Part shown: in pieces, positions 17,460 to 25,572 of the stretch
Layout of the letters: every line of letters begins with the position of its first letter
Numbering within the stretch: the stretch's first letter is position 1
Virus record (IMG/VR): IMGVR_UViG_3300036790_000128
Span: 1-62,294 of that record
Strand: one strand, 5' to 3'
Length of the DNA stretch: 62,294 nucleotides
Origin: a virus
Notes under the pieces: model-generated
What the model saw: only the letters and a program-made list of their open reading frames with translations
Told to the model about the DNA's origin: nothing
The model's database searches: none
Program-made: the position numbers and the translations under genes

Positions 17460-18503
17460 ATGCCCCCGCACGCCGACGTGCTGCAATGGGAACATCTGCC
17501 GTTCCCCAAGTCGCTCCGGGACTTTCAGCGGCTGTTCCCGGACGACGCGGCCTGCGCTCGATACCTGGAAGGCGCCAAGTGGCCAAAGGGCTTTGAGTGC
17601 CCGCACTGCCACGAAAAGGGCGAGCCGTTCCGCATGGCGACGCGGACCAGCGTCCTGACCTGCCGCAAATGCCGCAAGCAAACGTCGCTGACGGTTGGGA
17701 CCGTGATGGCCCGGACGCATACGCCCCTGACAACGTGGTTTTGGGGCGCGTATCTGGTCTCGACCGTGACTCCGGGCATATCCGCCGTCCAATTCCAGCG
17801 CCAGCTTGGCCTTACCGTTTACGAGACGGCGTTCGGCATCCTGCACAAGCTCCGCGCTGGCATGGTGCGCCAAGGCCGCGACCGGATCGGCGGCAACCTT
17901 GGCCGTGGCGATCACGTCGAAATTGACGAAACCTGGATTGGCGGCAAGACGCGCGGCGAAGGCCCGGGCACTCACGATATGACGCTGGTCGCTGCCGCGG
18001 TCGAAGTCCGCACGCGCCCGGCCAAGAAGGGCGACAAGCCCGCGCGGCGCGGCGGTCGCTATGCCGGTCGCCTTCGCCTCGAAATCGTGCCAACACGCGG
18101 TGCCAAGTCGCTGTGCGGCTTTGTAGAAGCGGCGGTAGAGCCGGGCGCCATGGTCATCACGGACGCATGGGGCGGCTACAATGGGCTTGGTGCCCTCGGC
18201 TATGACCATCTGCCGGTCGCGCAAGCCGACGATCCCAAGGTGGCCGAAGAGTACCTGCCGATCATCCACCTTGTTTTCAGCAATCTCAAAGCGTGGCTGC
18301 ACGGCACGCATCACGGGGCGATCAGCCCCAAGCATCTGCAAACTTACCTCAATGAGTTCACGTTCCGATTTAACCGGCGCTTCTATCCCTTCAATGCGTT
18401 CCGCTCGTTGCTCGGCATCGGAACGAACGGCGAAGGCCCGACTTACGACGGGCTGTACGACGGAACCTGGAAACACGCGACGATGGAAAGCCATCATGAC
18501 TAA
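17460..18503 (+). CDS. IS1595-family (ISXO2-like) DDE transposase
   Basis: 347 residues, full length for the family. N-terminal zinc ribbon (CPHCHEKGEPFRM, then LTCRKCRKQTSLTVGTVM). DDE core: VEIDETWIGG (first D), VITDAWGGYNGL (second D), and a C-terminal NEFTFRFNRR holding the expected acidic residue. GGGGGAGG lies just before the start. It appears intact, so the element may still be active. Confidence 0.93.
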   Translation: MPPHADVLQWEHLPFPKSLRDFQRLFPDDAACARYLEGAKWPKGFECPHCHEKGEPFRMATRTSVLTCRKCRKQTSLTVGTVMARTHTPLTTWFWGAYLVSTVTPGISAVQFQRQLGLTVYETAFGILHKLRAGMVRQGRDRIGGNLGRGDHVEIDETWIGGKTRGEGPGTHDMTLVAAAVEVRTRPAKKGDKPARRGGRYAGRLRLEIVPTRGAKSLCGFVEAAVEPGAMVITDAWGGYNGLGALGYDHLPVAQADDPKVAEEYLPIIHLVFSNLKAWLHGTHHGAISPKHLQTYLNEFTFRFNRRFYPFNAFRSLLGIGTNGEGPTYDGLYDGTWKHATMESHHD

Positions 18504-19285
18504 TCAACCCGTGGGGTCTGTATGTTCAAAGCCGATAGGCATGCATCGATCCATACTGCGGTGATTTCATTTGGGGGCAACGGCGTCGCCGCGTGCTTTT
18601 CGAGATAGGCGATGGCTTTCTGTAGTACGCCAGCATCATCATCGGCCCACCCGAGCAGCGCATTGCATCGATGACAGATTAACTCACGCACCTTGCTTGT
18701 GCGATGGTCGTGATCAATGGCGAGGGGACGGATTTGGCCTAGGCGGTCACGCGCGGTTTCTTCGGCACCACAGATCGCGCATTTATCTTCTTGCTGTTGA
18801 CGCATCGCATTATATTGCTCGCGCGAGAGGTTGTATTTTTTTCTCATATCCCAGGTCCGTGTGTACACGCGCTTTTCTTCAAGAGTTCGGTTCTGCTTAC
18901 CGCCGTCGATCGGCTCGCGCCAGACCATGTTATTCTTGGACCAAGGGATTGTTGGATCAGGGCGCCGCAACTGATGGCGGACTGATGGCTGGATACCAAT
19001 GTCTTCAAGGAAGCCTGCAAAATCGTCCCATTTTGGCGGGTATGCTCCACGGGCCCGTGACCGGAGAAGCTTCCAGACATTCTTCAAAGGCGGTTGCGCT
19101 CGTTGGTAGTGAAAGGAACAGAGATTTTTCGCGAACGCATCCTTATCACAGCCGACGACTGAGCATTTTCCCTGGTTGACGACGTTCTTTCGCTCGATTG
19201 TTCCATTGCGCCGGAGCCGCCAATAACACGCCTGACAGAAACCACGCGCAAAGGTCTTATCTGCACCACATCCTGAGCAAGCCAT
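18500..19285 (-). CDS. Endonuclease VII-like HNH nuclease, 3' end replaced by IS
   Basis: 261 residues as it stands. Two Cys-rich zinc knuckles occur at the N-terminus (CSGCGADKTFARGFCQACY; CSVVGCDKDAFAKNLCSFHY). The nuclease core is CAICGAEETARD, then PLAIDHDHRTSKVRELICHR and CNALLGWADDD, the CxxC...DHDH...CxxCN pattern of recombination endonuclease VII. The last 14 or so residues (ACLSALNIQTPRVD) are read from the IS end and differ from the original tail. The nuclease core is untouched, so activity may survive. It sits just downstream of the capsid gene, a place where homing-type nucleases often occur. Confidence 0.85.
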   Translation of the reverse strand: MACSGCGADKTFARGFCQACYWRLRRNGTIERKNVVNQGKCSVVGCDKDAFAKNLCSFHYQRAQPPLKNVWKLLRSRARGAYPPKWDDFAGFLEDIGIQPSVRHQLRRPDPTIPWSKNNMVWREPIDGGKQNRTLEEKRVYTRTWDMRKKYNLSREQYNAMRQQQEDKCAICGAEETARDRLGQIRPLAIDHDHRTSKVRELICHRCNALLGWADDDAGVLQKAIAYLEKHAATPLPPNEITAVWIDACLSALNIQTPRVD

Positions 19286-19328
19286 GACTTTTACCTCGCA
19301 TTATGTTGCCTGATTGACTACGCAATTC

Positions 19329-19357
19329 ATAATGCGATATTGCATATACAATGTCAA
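19329..19357 (-). promoter_or_regulatory. Sigma-70-type promoter for the nuclease gene
   Basis: On the minus strand TTGACA (19357-19352), a 17-base spacer, then CATTAT (19334-19329), about 40 bases before the ATG at 19285. It lies immediately after a terminator, which would give the nuclease its own transcript. Confidence 0.6.
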
Positions 19358-19358
19358 T

Positions 19359-19390
19359 GGAAAAGAAAAAGGCCCGGACTAGCCGAGCCT
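19359..19390 (-). terminator. Rho-independent terminator after the capsid gene
   Basis: On the minus strand AGGCTCGG, loop CTAGT, CCGGGCCT (8 pairs, one G-U), followed by TTTTTCTTTT. It ends the capsid transcript 36 bases past the stop codon. Confidence 0.85.
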
Positions 19391-19425
19391 CTATAATCCT
19401 AAGTAGTTGATTATATTACGCTATT

Positions 19426-20346
19426 TCATACACCGGGCGTCCCATAGTAGTTTCGCCAGTCGGTGATCCCTGCCGAAAATCGCATATATTGGGCCGCCTT
19501 AGCGTTCTTGGTATCGAATTCATTATCAGTGTCAAAGAGCGGCCGATCTCTCCACATGAACCGCGCCCCGTAAGGGCAGTTGGTGCGGATAAACCACGCC
19601 GTTGCCGACGTGAGGTAGTGGTTGACCATGATCCCCTTCGGGAACATGCCGGTCGCCTTGAGCACGTTGATCGCGTTGTTCGCCGTGTCGTTCTGCAGGA
19701 TAGAATGCAAGATGCGATTGGCATCGAACCAGTTCTGCGGCGCGATGCCGAGCGCTTGAGGAACCAGCGCGATCTTGTTGCCGCGGTAGTCCGACGCCTG
19801 CATGATCTGGATCGAGAGGTCTTCGATCGCCGTCTCCGAGAGGTCCGCGGACGTGGTCAGCAGGTTCGACTGGTTGCCGACGATCGATGGATGCGAAGCG
19901 GAAATTGCCGCCGCGCCGTCGCCGATCGGATAGGAGGTGTTGAATGCTTGGTTGAAGACGTTGGCGCCGATGATTTCCTCGGTCTGCCGGCCGGCGAAGG
20001 CGAGCATGGCGGCGCGTCTTTTCGACACGACTTCGTAGAGGTTGTCGCGCAATTCTTCGAAGGTGACGATGTAGCCGCCGGCGTAGGCGACGTGCGTGTA
20101 GCGGGTGATCGCGCCCTGGACCTCGGTGTCGTAGTTGAGTGCCGCGCCCTGATCCTTTTCACGAAGCACGCCGAAGCCGGAGATTTCGACATCTTCCTCG
20201 TAGGCTTTGTCCGAGGTTTCGACATCGAACCATTCCGGGTATTCCTGCATGTGTTCGGCATATTGCCGTCCCCACCAGGTCTTGATTCCGGGCCATAATG
20301 CTTTCGGGTGGGCTCCAGTAGTGATGACGCCGCCGATGGTAGCCAT
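19426..20346 (-). CDS. Major capsid protein
   Basis: 306 residues. Pattern consistent with an HK97-fold coat protein: N-terminal ALWPGIKTWWGRQYAEHM, a central helix with TFEELRDNLYEVVSKRRAAM, the P-domain-like SDYRGNKIALVPQALG and C-terminal AKAAQYMRFSAGITDWRNYY. It follows scaffold and decoration genes and precedes a strong terminator, as expected for the most heavily expressed virion gene. Function is by pattern and synteny. Confidence 0.85.
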   Translation of the reverse strand: MATIGGVITTGAHPKALWPGIKTWWGRQYAEHMQEYPEWFDVETSDKAYEEDVEISGFGVLREKDQGAALNYDTEVQGAITRYTHVAYAGGYIVTFEELRDNLYEVVSKRRAAMLAFAGRQTEEIIGANVFNQAFNTSYPIGDGAAAISASHPSIVGNQSNLLTTSADLSETAIEDLSIQIMQASDYRGNKIALVPQALGIAPQNWFDANRILHSILQNDTANNAINVLKATGMFPKGIMVNHYLTSATAWFIRTNCPYGARFMWRDRPLFDTDNEFDTKNAKAAQYMRFSAGITDWRNYYGTPGV

Positions 20347-20376
20347 GTGCGTATTCTCCTATGGGTTTTCAGCGGC

Positions 20377-20982
20377 TTAGATGCCGACCGTATCCGGCCG
20401 CAGAACTGGAATGTTGATGAAGATGTTCCAGCGCGCGTAAGTGCCGATGGCATTGTCGGGGCCACGGGTGAGACCGATGACCTTGACCTGATCGCCTGCA
20501 GCGCCAACCCCAACGCCGGCGCTTACAAGCATCCAGCTTGAGAGGCCGGTCACTGTCGATCCGCCGGCGCCAGCCTGGAGATTTCCGTTGGCATAGCCGC
20601 CAGTCGTGATGGCAATTGCGCCACTGACGCTGTCCTCCTGGACCGTGTAGAGCACGTCCGGGTCGTCACAGATGTAACCGTAAGACGAGATCGATGCCGG
20701 GCGATAAATGAAATCGCTCTGCAGCAAGGTGATGCCGGACCCGGCTGGCCCGTTGCCTCGGCCCATGAAACAGCCACCGATGATGTTGGTCGTGCCGGCG
20801 GTGGCAATGCCCCATTCGGGCACACCGAAGGCGTCCGTGCTCCCAAGTGGAATCAGCGGATCGCCAATGAAAATATTACCGGCTTGAGATGTCGGAAAGT
20901 GCGCGAGCTTCATCTGGCCCGACCATGCGGTGCCATTGAGATTGATGGGCTTGAGCCCAAAAGGAGCGTTGTTGTTCGCCAT
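20377..20982 (-). CDS. Capsid decoration/head-stabilising protein
   Basis: 201 residues from ATG 20980-20982 (GGAGGG about ten bases upstream; an upstream in-frame start is less likely). The opening MANNNAPFGLKPINLNG is common among small phage head proteins next to the capsid gene, and the rest is beta-rich. Probably on the same transcript as the capsid gene. Confidence 0.65.
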   Translation of the reverse strand: MANNNAPFGLKPINLNGTAWSGQMKLAHFPTSQAGNIFIGDPLIPLGSTDAFGVPEWGIATAGTTNIIGGCFMGRGNGPAGSGITLLQSDFIYRPASISSYGYICDDPDVLYTVQEDSVSGAIAITTGGYANGNLQAGAGGSTVTGLSSWMLVSAGVGVGAAGDQVKVIGLTRGPDNAIGTYARWNIFINIPVLRPDTVGI

Positions 20983-21083
20983 GGCCCAAGGCCCTCCAGC
21001 GTGCAAGAGAAAACGGACAGAGCGCAGCCGAATTTCTGCGCTCGACGTTCTGCCTCAATGCCTGGAATGCCTTGGGGGCTTTA

Positions 21084-21647
21084 TCAGCCCTTGGTAACCT
21101 GGATCGGGTCTGAGCCGCGATCTTCGTGGGGATTATAGAACTTGCCTTGGTCGGATGACTGGGCTTGGCCCGCTTGTGCGACGGCGATCTTTTTCTTGAT
21201 CGCGTCCACTTTGTCTTGGGCGATCTTGTGCTTGTGACTCTGTTCTTCGTCCCAGAAGACTTCCGGCAGTTCCATGGCGTAGGCCCACAGAACCCCGTTG
21301 TCTCGCCCCGTGCCTACCACCCTCTTCGTGGGTGTGCCGTCCGGTTTCTTGACGTGCGACCAGCCGCTTGCTTTTGCCTCATCGACGCGGCCGGCGACAT
21401 CATTGAACCAATGTCGGTGATAGCCGATTCGGGGCGGCAGGTAAAGTTTTTGCGACATCGCGGCGCCGAACGGTTTTCGGATTTGCCGGATGCGGGCAAT
21501 GGCGTCGTCGAGGGATTCACCGGGCTTTGGCTCACTGTTGGCCGCTAGTGTGTGATCAGCGGACAGGCCGTTATCCACAGCAACCGACTCGCTCTTGCCA
21601 AAGATGGAGTCGCCAGGGTTTTGTGGGCTGCGTTTGGTGTCGGCCAT
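21084..21647 (-). CDS. Hypothetical head-assembly protein
   Basis: 187 residues, charged and mostly soluble. Contains LYLPPRIGYHRHWFNDVAGR, then VGTGRDNGVLWAYAMELPEV, a pattern I recall from phage proteins encoded between scaffold and capsid genes but cannot name. The C-terminal part is a Lys/Gln-rich helix. Confidence 0.55.
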   Translation of the reverse strand: MADTKRSPQNPGDSIFGKSESVAVDNGLSADHTLAANSEPKPGESLDDAIARIRQIRKPFGAAMSQKLYLPPRIGYHRHWFNDVAGRVDEAKASGWSHVKKPDGTPTKRVVGTGRDNGVLWAYAMELPEVFWDEEQSHKHKIAQDKVDAIKKKIAVAQAGQAQSSDQGKFYNPHEDRGSDPIQVTKG

Positions 21648-21671
21648 TTGGGTTTTCCTTTTAGGACAGGA

Positions 21672-21720
21672 TTTGTGTCACGATGGGGCCTTCGTGGGAT
21701 GGGCGCCGGACTCGGTCAAC
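21672..21720 (-). repeat. Family A repeat, copy A6
   Basis: Minus-strand copy identical to the consensus through GTTGACCGAGTCCGG and CATCGTGACACAAA. It lies between the scaffold gene and the following head gene. The extension CGGTCGGCTG is shared with A9 and A17. Confidence 0.9.
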
Positions 21721-21730
21721 GGTCGGCTGC

Positions 21731-22840
21731 TTACTGTCGCCCATTGGGCTGACTCCGCTTCTGCTGCTGCAGCGTGATCACGTCGGCATGAGGATCGGCA
21801 TAGAGCGCCATGTATTCAGCTTCGGAGTAATCAGGCAGATTGCGTTTGATGCGATTGTAGGCGTCGCGCGCTTCGGTGCGCTCGGCAGGATCGGCGATGG
21901 AGTTGATCGTTGCGGCTTGACCATTGGACCGCGGCGCCGGGGCGTCTCCGGTGGGCGCGGAAACCGACGCTGCGCGACGCCGGGGCGGGGCTGAGCGTGC
22001 AGCCGGCTCATCGCGGAGCGGGGCGGCACCGAACGCGCGAGGGTATGCATCCATGACACGATCCTTGGCTTCGTCCAGTAGCTCACGATCGAGTGCTGGA
22101 TCGTTGTTGAGCATATCTTGCGTGATGCCGCGCTCGCGCAAGACTTCGTTGTGGTGGGCGATCATTGCGGCATTGAGAACCGGCGTCGAATTGAACCACG
22201 CATTCGAGGCGACGAACTCCTTTATCGGCGTCGATACATTGAGCGGGGCCGTTGCTGTTGGAAGAGGCGGCGCGGCCGTGACCGTGATGCCGGAATCGGT
22301 TGTGATGGCGGTCGTGGCAGGCGTCGCCATGCTGCGGGATTCGCGCAAGGCGTCTTCCTGCTGGTCAAATTGTTGATACGCCTTGGTGTCCCCTGCCTCG
22401 ACGGCAGCGGCTTTCTTTGTCTTGATATCCGCCATCGCCCGATCATAGCCGCGCTGGTCGGCCTTGCGGCCCATATCGCGTAGGTCCTTGATGATCTGTA
22501 GTTGCTCGGTTGACGAGGTGCGTAAGCCACCGACTTCACTCTCAAGCCGATTGACCCGTTCCAGCAGACGACGGTTTTGATCGCGGACGATCGGCAACAC
22601 TTCCTCGCCGCGGCTAATAAATTCAGCGGCAGGTTTCCAGGTTCCGGCACGGCCGCGAAACTCCGCAAGCGGCTTCCAGCCCATCTCGCGAGCGCGAGTT
22701 TCGATGGCAGGATCGGCTCCGTTGCTCGGTGCGGCGTCATCGGCCGCCTCAAGTTCCGGCGTGGCCGCATCGATTGCCGCGTCGTCGAGCTCGGCGCCGC
22801 TCATCTGCGGGATGCTGGATTCAACTGTGGTGCCTGCCAT
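21731..22840 (-). CDS. Scaffolding protein
   Basis: 369 residues from ATG 22838-22840, preceded by AAGGAAAA; a GTG 11 codons upstream lies inside the family B repeat and is less likely. Acidic Ala/Asp/Glu-rich N-terminus, then MGWKPLAEFRGRAGTWKPAA, a coiled coil (VRDQNRRLLERVNRLESEVG), helical Gln-rich regions and a basic C-terminus. This architecture and the place upstream of the capsid gene are typical of P22-like scaffolds. Confidence 0.8.
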   Translation of the reverse strand: MAGTTVESSIPQMSGAELDDAAIDAATPELEAADDAAPSNGADPAIETRAREMGWKPLAEFRGRAGTWKPAAEFISRGEEVLPIVRDQNRRLLERVNRLESEVGGLRTSSTEQLQIIKDLRDMGRKADQRGYDRAMADIKTKKAAAVEAGDTKAYQQFDQQEDALRESRSMATPATTAITTDSGITVTAAPPLPTATAPLNVSTPIKEFVASNAWFNSTPVLNAAMIAHHNEVLRERGITQDMLNNDPALDRELLDEAKDRVMDAYPRAFGAAPLRDEPAARSAPPRRRAASVSAPTGDAPAPRSNGQAATINSIADPAERTEARDAYNRIKRNLPDYSEAEYMALYADPHADVITLQQQKRSQPNGRQ

Positions 22841-22851
22841 GGGTTTTCCTT

Positions 22852-22884
22852 CATGCTTATCCGGTTTAGACACACAGCCCTACA
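22852..22884 (+). repeat. Family B repeat, copy B1
   Basis: CATGCTTATCCGGTTTAGAC followed by ACACAGCCCTA; 31 bases identical to the reverse complement of B4. It contains the NADAR stop codon and last codons. Confidence 0.9.
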
Positions 22885-23393
22885 TCTTGTGTTTGCTGTT
22901 TTGCGCGTAGCTCGGCGCGAATTTCCATCCAAAGCTGGCCGAGCATATTCTTGCCGTCGTGGCTTGGCCCCCAACCCCAAAAGGCGTCGCGCCAGCTATC
23001 CTCGATTAGTTCGCGTCCGCTGGTCGCCAAGAGCTTGCGGCGCACGTATTCGTGCTGTTCGGCCTTAGAGCGAAGAATGTCTCGCATAATGCTAACGCGA
23101 ACCGCATTCCAGTCCGGTCTACGCCTATCCGCAGATGCTTCCGCAATCTTAAAGGCGTCATGGGCAGACGATGCGCGCCGTATCGCGTAGCAAATATCGC
23201 ATTCGTGGCCCGCTGGGACATCCTGCTCATTCTTGTGGGCGAATTTTTCCCAATGATACGCCGCCTCCGACGTGTCGAAGCGCCAGCCCTTCCATTGGAG
23301 GGTAAAGGCAGAGAAATTTGACAGGACGTAAAAGTCCTGCTCGTAGAAAAAGACCTGCGTTTCGGTGTCGAGTTTGTGCGTTTCGATCAACAT
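22866..23393 (-). CDS. NADAR (YbiA-like) domain protein
   Basis: 175 residues, full length for the domain. Motifs: FFYEQDFYVLSNFSAF, WKGWRFDTSEAAYHWEKF and, at the C-terminus, FWGWGPSHDGKNMLGQLWME, all hallmark NADAR sequences. Known NADAR proteins are N-glycosidases acting on riboflavin intermediates, or enzymes removing ADP-ribose from guanine in DNA, an activity that can oppose DarT-type defence. An isolated cassette between scaffold and GroES-like genes, bounded by B1 and B2. An anti-defence role is inferred. Confidence 0.88.
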   Translation of the reverse strand: MLIETHKLDTETQVFFYEQDFYVLSNFSAFTLQWKGWRFDTSEAAYHWEKFAHKNEQDVPAGHECDICYAIRRASSAHDAFKIAEASADRRRPDWNAVRVSIMRDILRSKAEQHEYVRRKLLATSGRELIEDSWRDAFWGWGPSHDGKNMLGQLWMEIRAELRAKQQTQDVGLCV

Positions 23394-23408
23394 CTAGTAG
23401 CTCTCACC

Positions 23409-23436
23409 GTTTGAGTGTGGCAACCGGATAAGCATG
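23409..23436 (-). repeat. Family B repeat, copy B2
   Basis: Minus-strand CATGCTTATCCGGTTGCCAC, then ACTCAAAC. Similarity to B3 continues through TGAGAxCTACTAGATGTTGA up to the start codon, so the whole leader of about 50 bases is shared between the two cassettes. Confidence 0.88.
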
Positions 23437-23448
23437 TTTTCCTTCGCC

Positions 23449-23919
23449 CTATTTCGGTAGAACAACGGCTGGGGCGCGACCATTCGTTGAGACGTGGAAC
23501 GCCGTTGCGCCCTCCACAACATCCGATTCCGCCGCAGCTCCCTTCTCATACGTCGCACCGATCGCGCCGTAATCCATCATCCGATAGACCTTGCCATCAC
23601 GGCCGGTCACTTGCCGTCCCGCGTATTTCTCGATGAAGACGTAATCGCCCGGCTTCGGCTTTTCGCCGGTCCATGGGGTACAGTCTTCGTTGATCAGGAA
23701 GGCGCCGGGCGCACATGCCACGAGGACGCCGGTATCGGATGCGGCATTGAGTTGTTCTTCCTTGCCGGGATCGAACTCGATTCCGCCAGCGCTTCGCACG
23801 CATTTGTCCGTGAGTATCAGGACGGTCTTGCCGACGAGCCGGATACCGCTGGTGTCGGTTCCATTCCACTCTTCGGAGCGGTACTCGACGTTAATTCCGT
23901 TGATGAAGCGAATCGTCAA
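23449..23919 (-). CDS. GroES-like co-chaperonin
   Basis: 156 residues. Cpn10 pattern: IRLVGKTVLILTDK, GGIEFDPGKEEQLN (mobile-loop position), then DTGVLVACAPGAFL, KPGDYVFIEKYAGRQV and YRMMDYGAIGATYE. Longer than bacterial GroES (about 97) with extra N- and C-terminal segments. Phage versions (for example T4 gp31) help fold capsid protein, which fits its place beside scaffold and capsid genes. No groEL gene is present, so it would use host GroEL. Confidence 0.78.
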   Translation of the reverse strand: MTIRFINGINVEYRSEEWNGTDTSGIRLVGKTVLILTDKCVRSAGGIEFDPGKEEQLNAASDTGVLVACAPGAFLINEDCTPWTGEKPKPGDYVFIEKYAGRQVTGRDGKVYRMMDYGAIGATYEKGAAAESDVVEGATAFHVSTNGRAPAVVLPK

Positions 23920-24196
23920 GTGTTTCCTCCACTTCCTGATTCCTGTAGAAATTCTGTATATGTTCGAGCTTAAGGGTATGCAACTCGCGGAGCGTCAGAA
24001 TGCGTCCTCGTAAGACCTCAGCCTGTGGATTGTCGATTCCGTTCTCAACCATATCGGCGGCGGCAGTTCTGAACGATTCGATCAGATCGTTCAAATAGGA
24101 CAGATAGGCTGACGTGATCGGATGGTGCTTCCATTGCCCGAAAGATTGCTCGGATAGTTCGAGCAGCAGGGTTTCGTGCGGGGGCTTCTGGGTCAT
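23891..24196 (-). CDS. Hypothetical helical protein
   Basis: 101 residues, all-alpha (YLNDLIESFRTAAADMVENG; LRELHTLKLEHIQNFYRN). Overlaps both neighbours by a few bases, so it is coupled to the ADP-ribosyltransferase-like and GroES-like genes. Small helical proteins here may be head-assembly factors. Unknown family. Confidence 0.55.
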   Translation of the reverse strand: MTQKPPHETLLLELSEQSFGQWKHHPITSAYLSYLNDLIESFRTAAADMVENGIDNPQAEVLRGRILTLRELHTLKLEHIQNFYRNQEVEETLDDSLHQRN

Positions 24197-25572
24197 TGGG
24201 ACCTCGCCGCGAACGGATCATGATCGACGGGCTGGGTGGCAAAGTGCGACGCGCCGCCTGCGATCAGGCCAGCAAGGCCATATTTCTTGATGATGTCTAT
24301 GATCTTATCATCAAACACGACGTAGTTGCTGGTCGGCTTTGGCGCAGATTCATACGCCGCCCGAGCCGCAGCTTCGTCCGCCCCGCGATAATAGACTTGA
24401 CCATTTGGCATCTGCTTAACTAGCCATTGACCGTGCACAGTGTCCTTTGGTGACAGTATCTGTACCGGGGGGCCGCGCGATCCTTGATCTAGGTATTTGA
24501 TGCCGGGGATGCCTGCTTGGCGAAGCACTTCGGTAGCTTGGCTTTTGTCGCCGCTCGGCATGATGTAGTTTAAGGCCTGCTGACCATTCGTGTTTACTGA
24601 AAGTACGTCCTCGATCTTATCTTCTGGCCATTTACGCCGTGTTAGATTGTCCAAAAACGCCTGCCGCACGGAAGGACTTTGTTCGCTCATCGGCTTATCC
24701 CAATCAAGGAAACGCTCGGGATCGGCGTTGATGGAGACTTGGTAGGTCTTGCCACCAGCGTTCGTTATGTCCGCATCGCGAAATTGTTGTACTTGTTGGC
24801 GAACAGCGCTCGAAACATCTGGCGGCAAGCCCCGCTGCACTTTTGCAAAGTGCGAGTCATTAAGATCAAGGGCCATCATCGCGTCTTGATAGCGGTCAGA
24901 TGCCGTAGGTGAGCGAGACGACGCAAGATAACGTGCTGCTGTGGCCTCAATATTGTCTGCTGGCGGATTACCATTTATTAGATATTCAGGGCCGCCCAAC
25001 GCTTCTTTATATGCGTGCGCCGTCGCCGGATTCTCCGCGAAATAAAGCCCATGGCCATAAGCCTGTGCGCCTTCGCCCGTCCCGATCTTCGACAGATCGA
25101 ACTTGTCGAAATCGTAGGGACTGCCGTGATAGGCCGTAATGCCTTTGGCGACGGCTTCGGCTCCCGCCTCCAATGGCGCAGCCTCTTCCGCTTCCGGAGC
25201 CGCAACCCCAAGCATCACGCCGCCAGCGACTTGCGGAATATCCCTTGGGTCAACATGGCCCGTCCGCAGCATGTCACCCACGGTCATGCCTGCCTCGCCA
25301 ATCGGGCCTAGCGCACCGATGGTCATATCCGCCGCACGTTGCGGAAACCCCGCGACTTGTTCGGCAACACTCGGCTGAGCGACCGTCTGCCCTGACTTGG
25401 CGACGACGCCTTCTGCCGGCGCCTTGCTGACGCTGATCTCCGGTCGCCCCGTCGCTGGATTGACGTAAGGCGCCCATGGATCATGATCGACCGGCTGTAA
25501 TGTCACGCCGTCCGGCACCACTGGCTGCGGCGCGTTTGCAAACGGATCATGATCGACCGGAACCAAATCCAT
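24193..25572 (-). CDS. ADP-ribosyltransferase-like (ART-PolyVal type) virion-module protein
   Basis: 459 residues. The core at about residues 145-190, ITAYHGSPYDFDKFDLSKIG, then TGEGAQAYGHGLYFAENPAT, matches the polyvalent-protein ADP-ribosyltransferase family; His in YHGS and Tyr in GLYFAE are candidate NAD-binding residues. The third catalytic residue could not be placed with confidence. PVDHDPF/W motifs occur twice at the N-terminus and once at the C-terminus, resembling the FDxFD tags of injected proteins. It overlaps the portal gene stop (TGATG). By analogy with T4 Alt it may be packaged and injected to modify host targets. Confidence 0.75.
   Translation of the reverse strand: MDLVPVDHDPFANAPQPVVPDGVTLQPVDHDPWAPYVNPATGRPEISVSKAPAEGVVAKSGQTVAQPSVAEQVAGFPQRAADMTIGALGPIGEAGMTVGDMLRTGHVDPRDIPQVAGGVMLGVAAPEAEEAAPLEAGAEAVAKGITAYHGSPYDFDKFDLSKIGTGEGAQAYGHGLYFAENPATAHAYKEALGGPEYLINGNPPADNIEATAARYLASSRSPTASDRYQDAMMALDLNDSHFAKVQRGLPPDVSSAVRQQVQQFRDADITNAGGKTYQVSINADPERFLDWDKPMSEQSPSVRQAFLDNLTRRKWPEDKIEDVLSVNTNGQQALNYIMPSGDKSQATEVLRQAGIPGIKYLDQGSRGPPVQILSPKDTVHGQWLVKQMPNGQVYYRGADEAAARAAYESAPKPTSNYVVFDDKIIDIIKKYGLAGLIAGGASHFATQPVDHDPFAARSQ

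Larger units (their letters stand above)
16878..18543. mobile_element. IS1595-family insertion sequence with passenger genes
   Basis: 1,666 bp. The ends are inverted repeats: left CATGCCTATCGGGTTGACAC, right (reverse complement) CATGCCTATCGGCTTTGAAC, both followed by ATACA and a C-rich block. Both sides carry the 8-bp direct repeat CATCGATC (16870-16877 and 18544-18551), matching the 8-bp duplication known for this family. It contains two small passenger genes and a DDE transposase in one rightward transcript, against the surrounding leftward genes. Confidence 0.9.

Noticed and set aside
16869-18497. Long minus-strand ORF (542 codons) across the insertion sequence
   Set aside because: Antisense shadow of the transposase and passenger genes, a common effect in GC-rich DNA; no recognisable domain.
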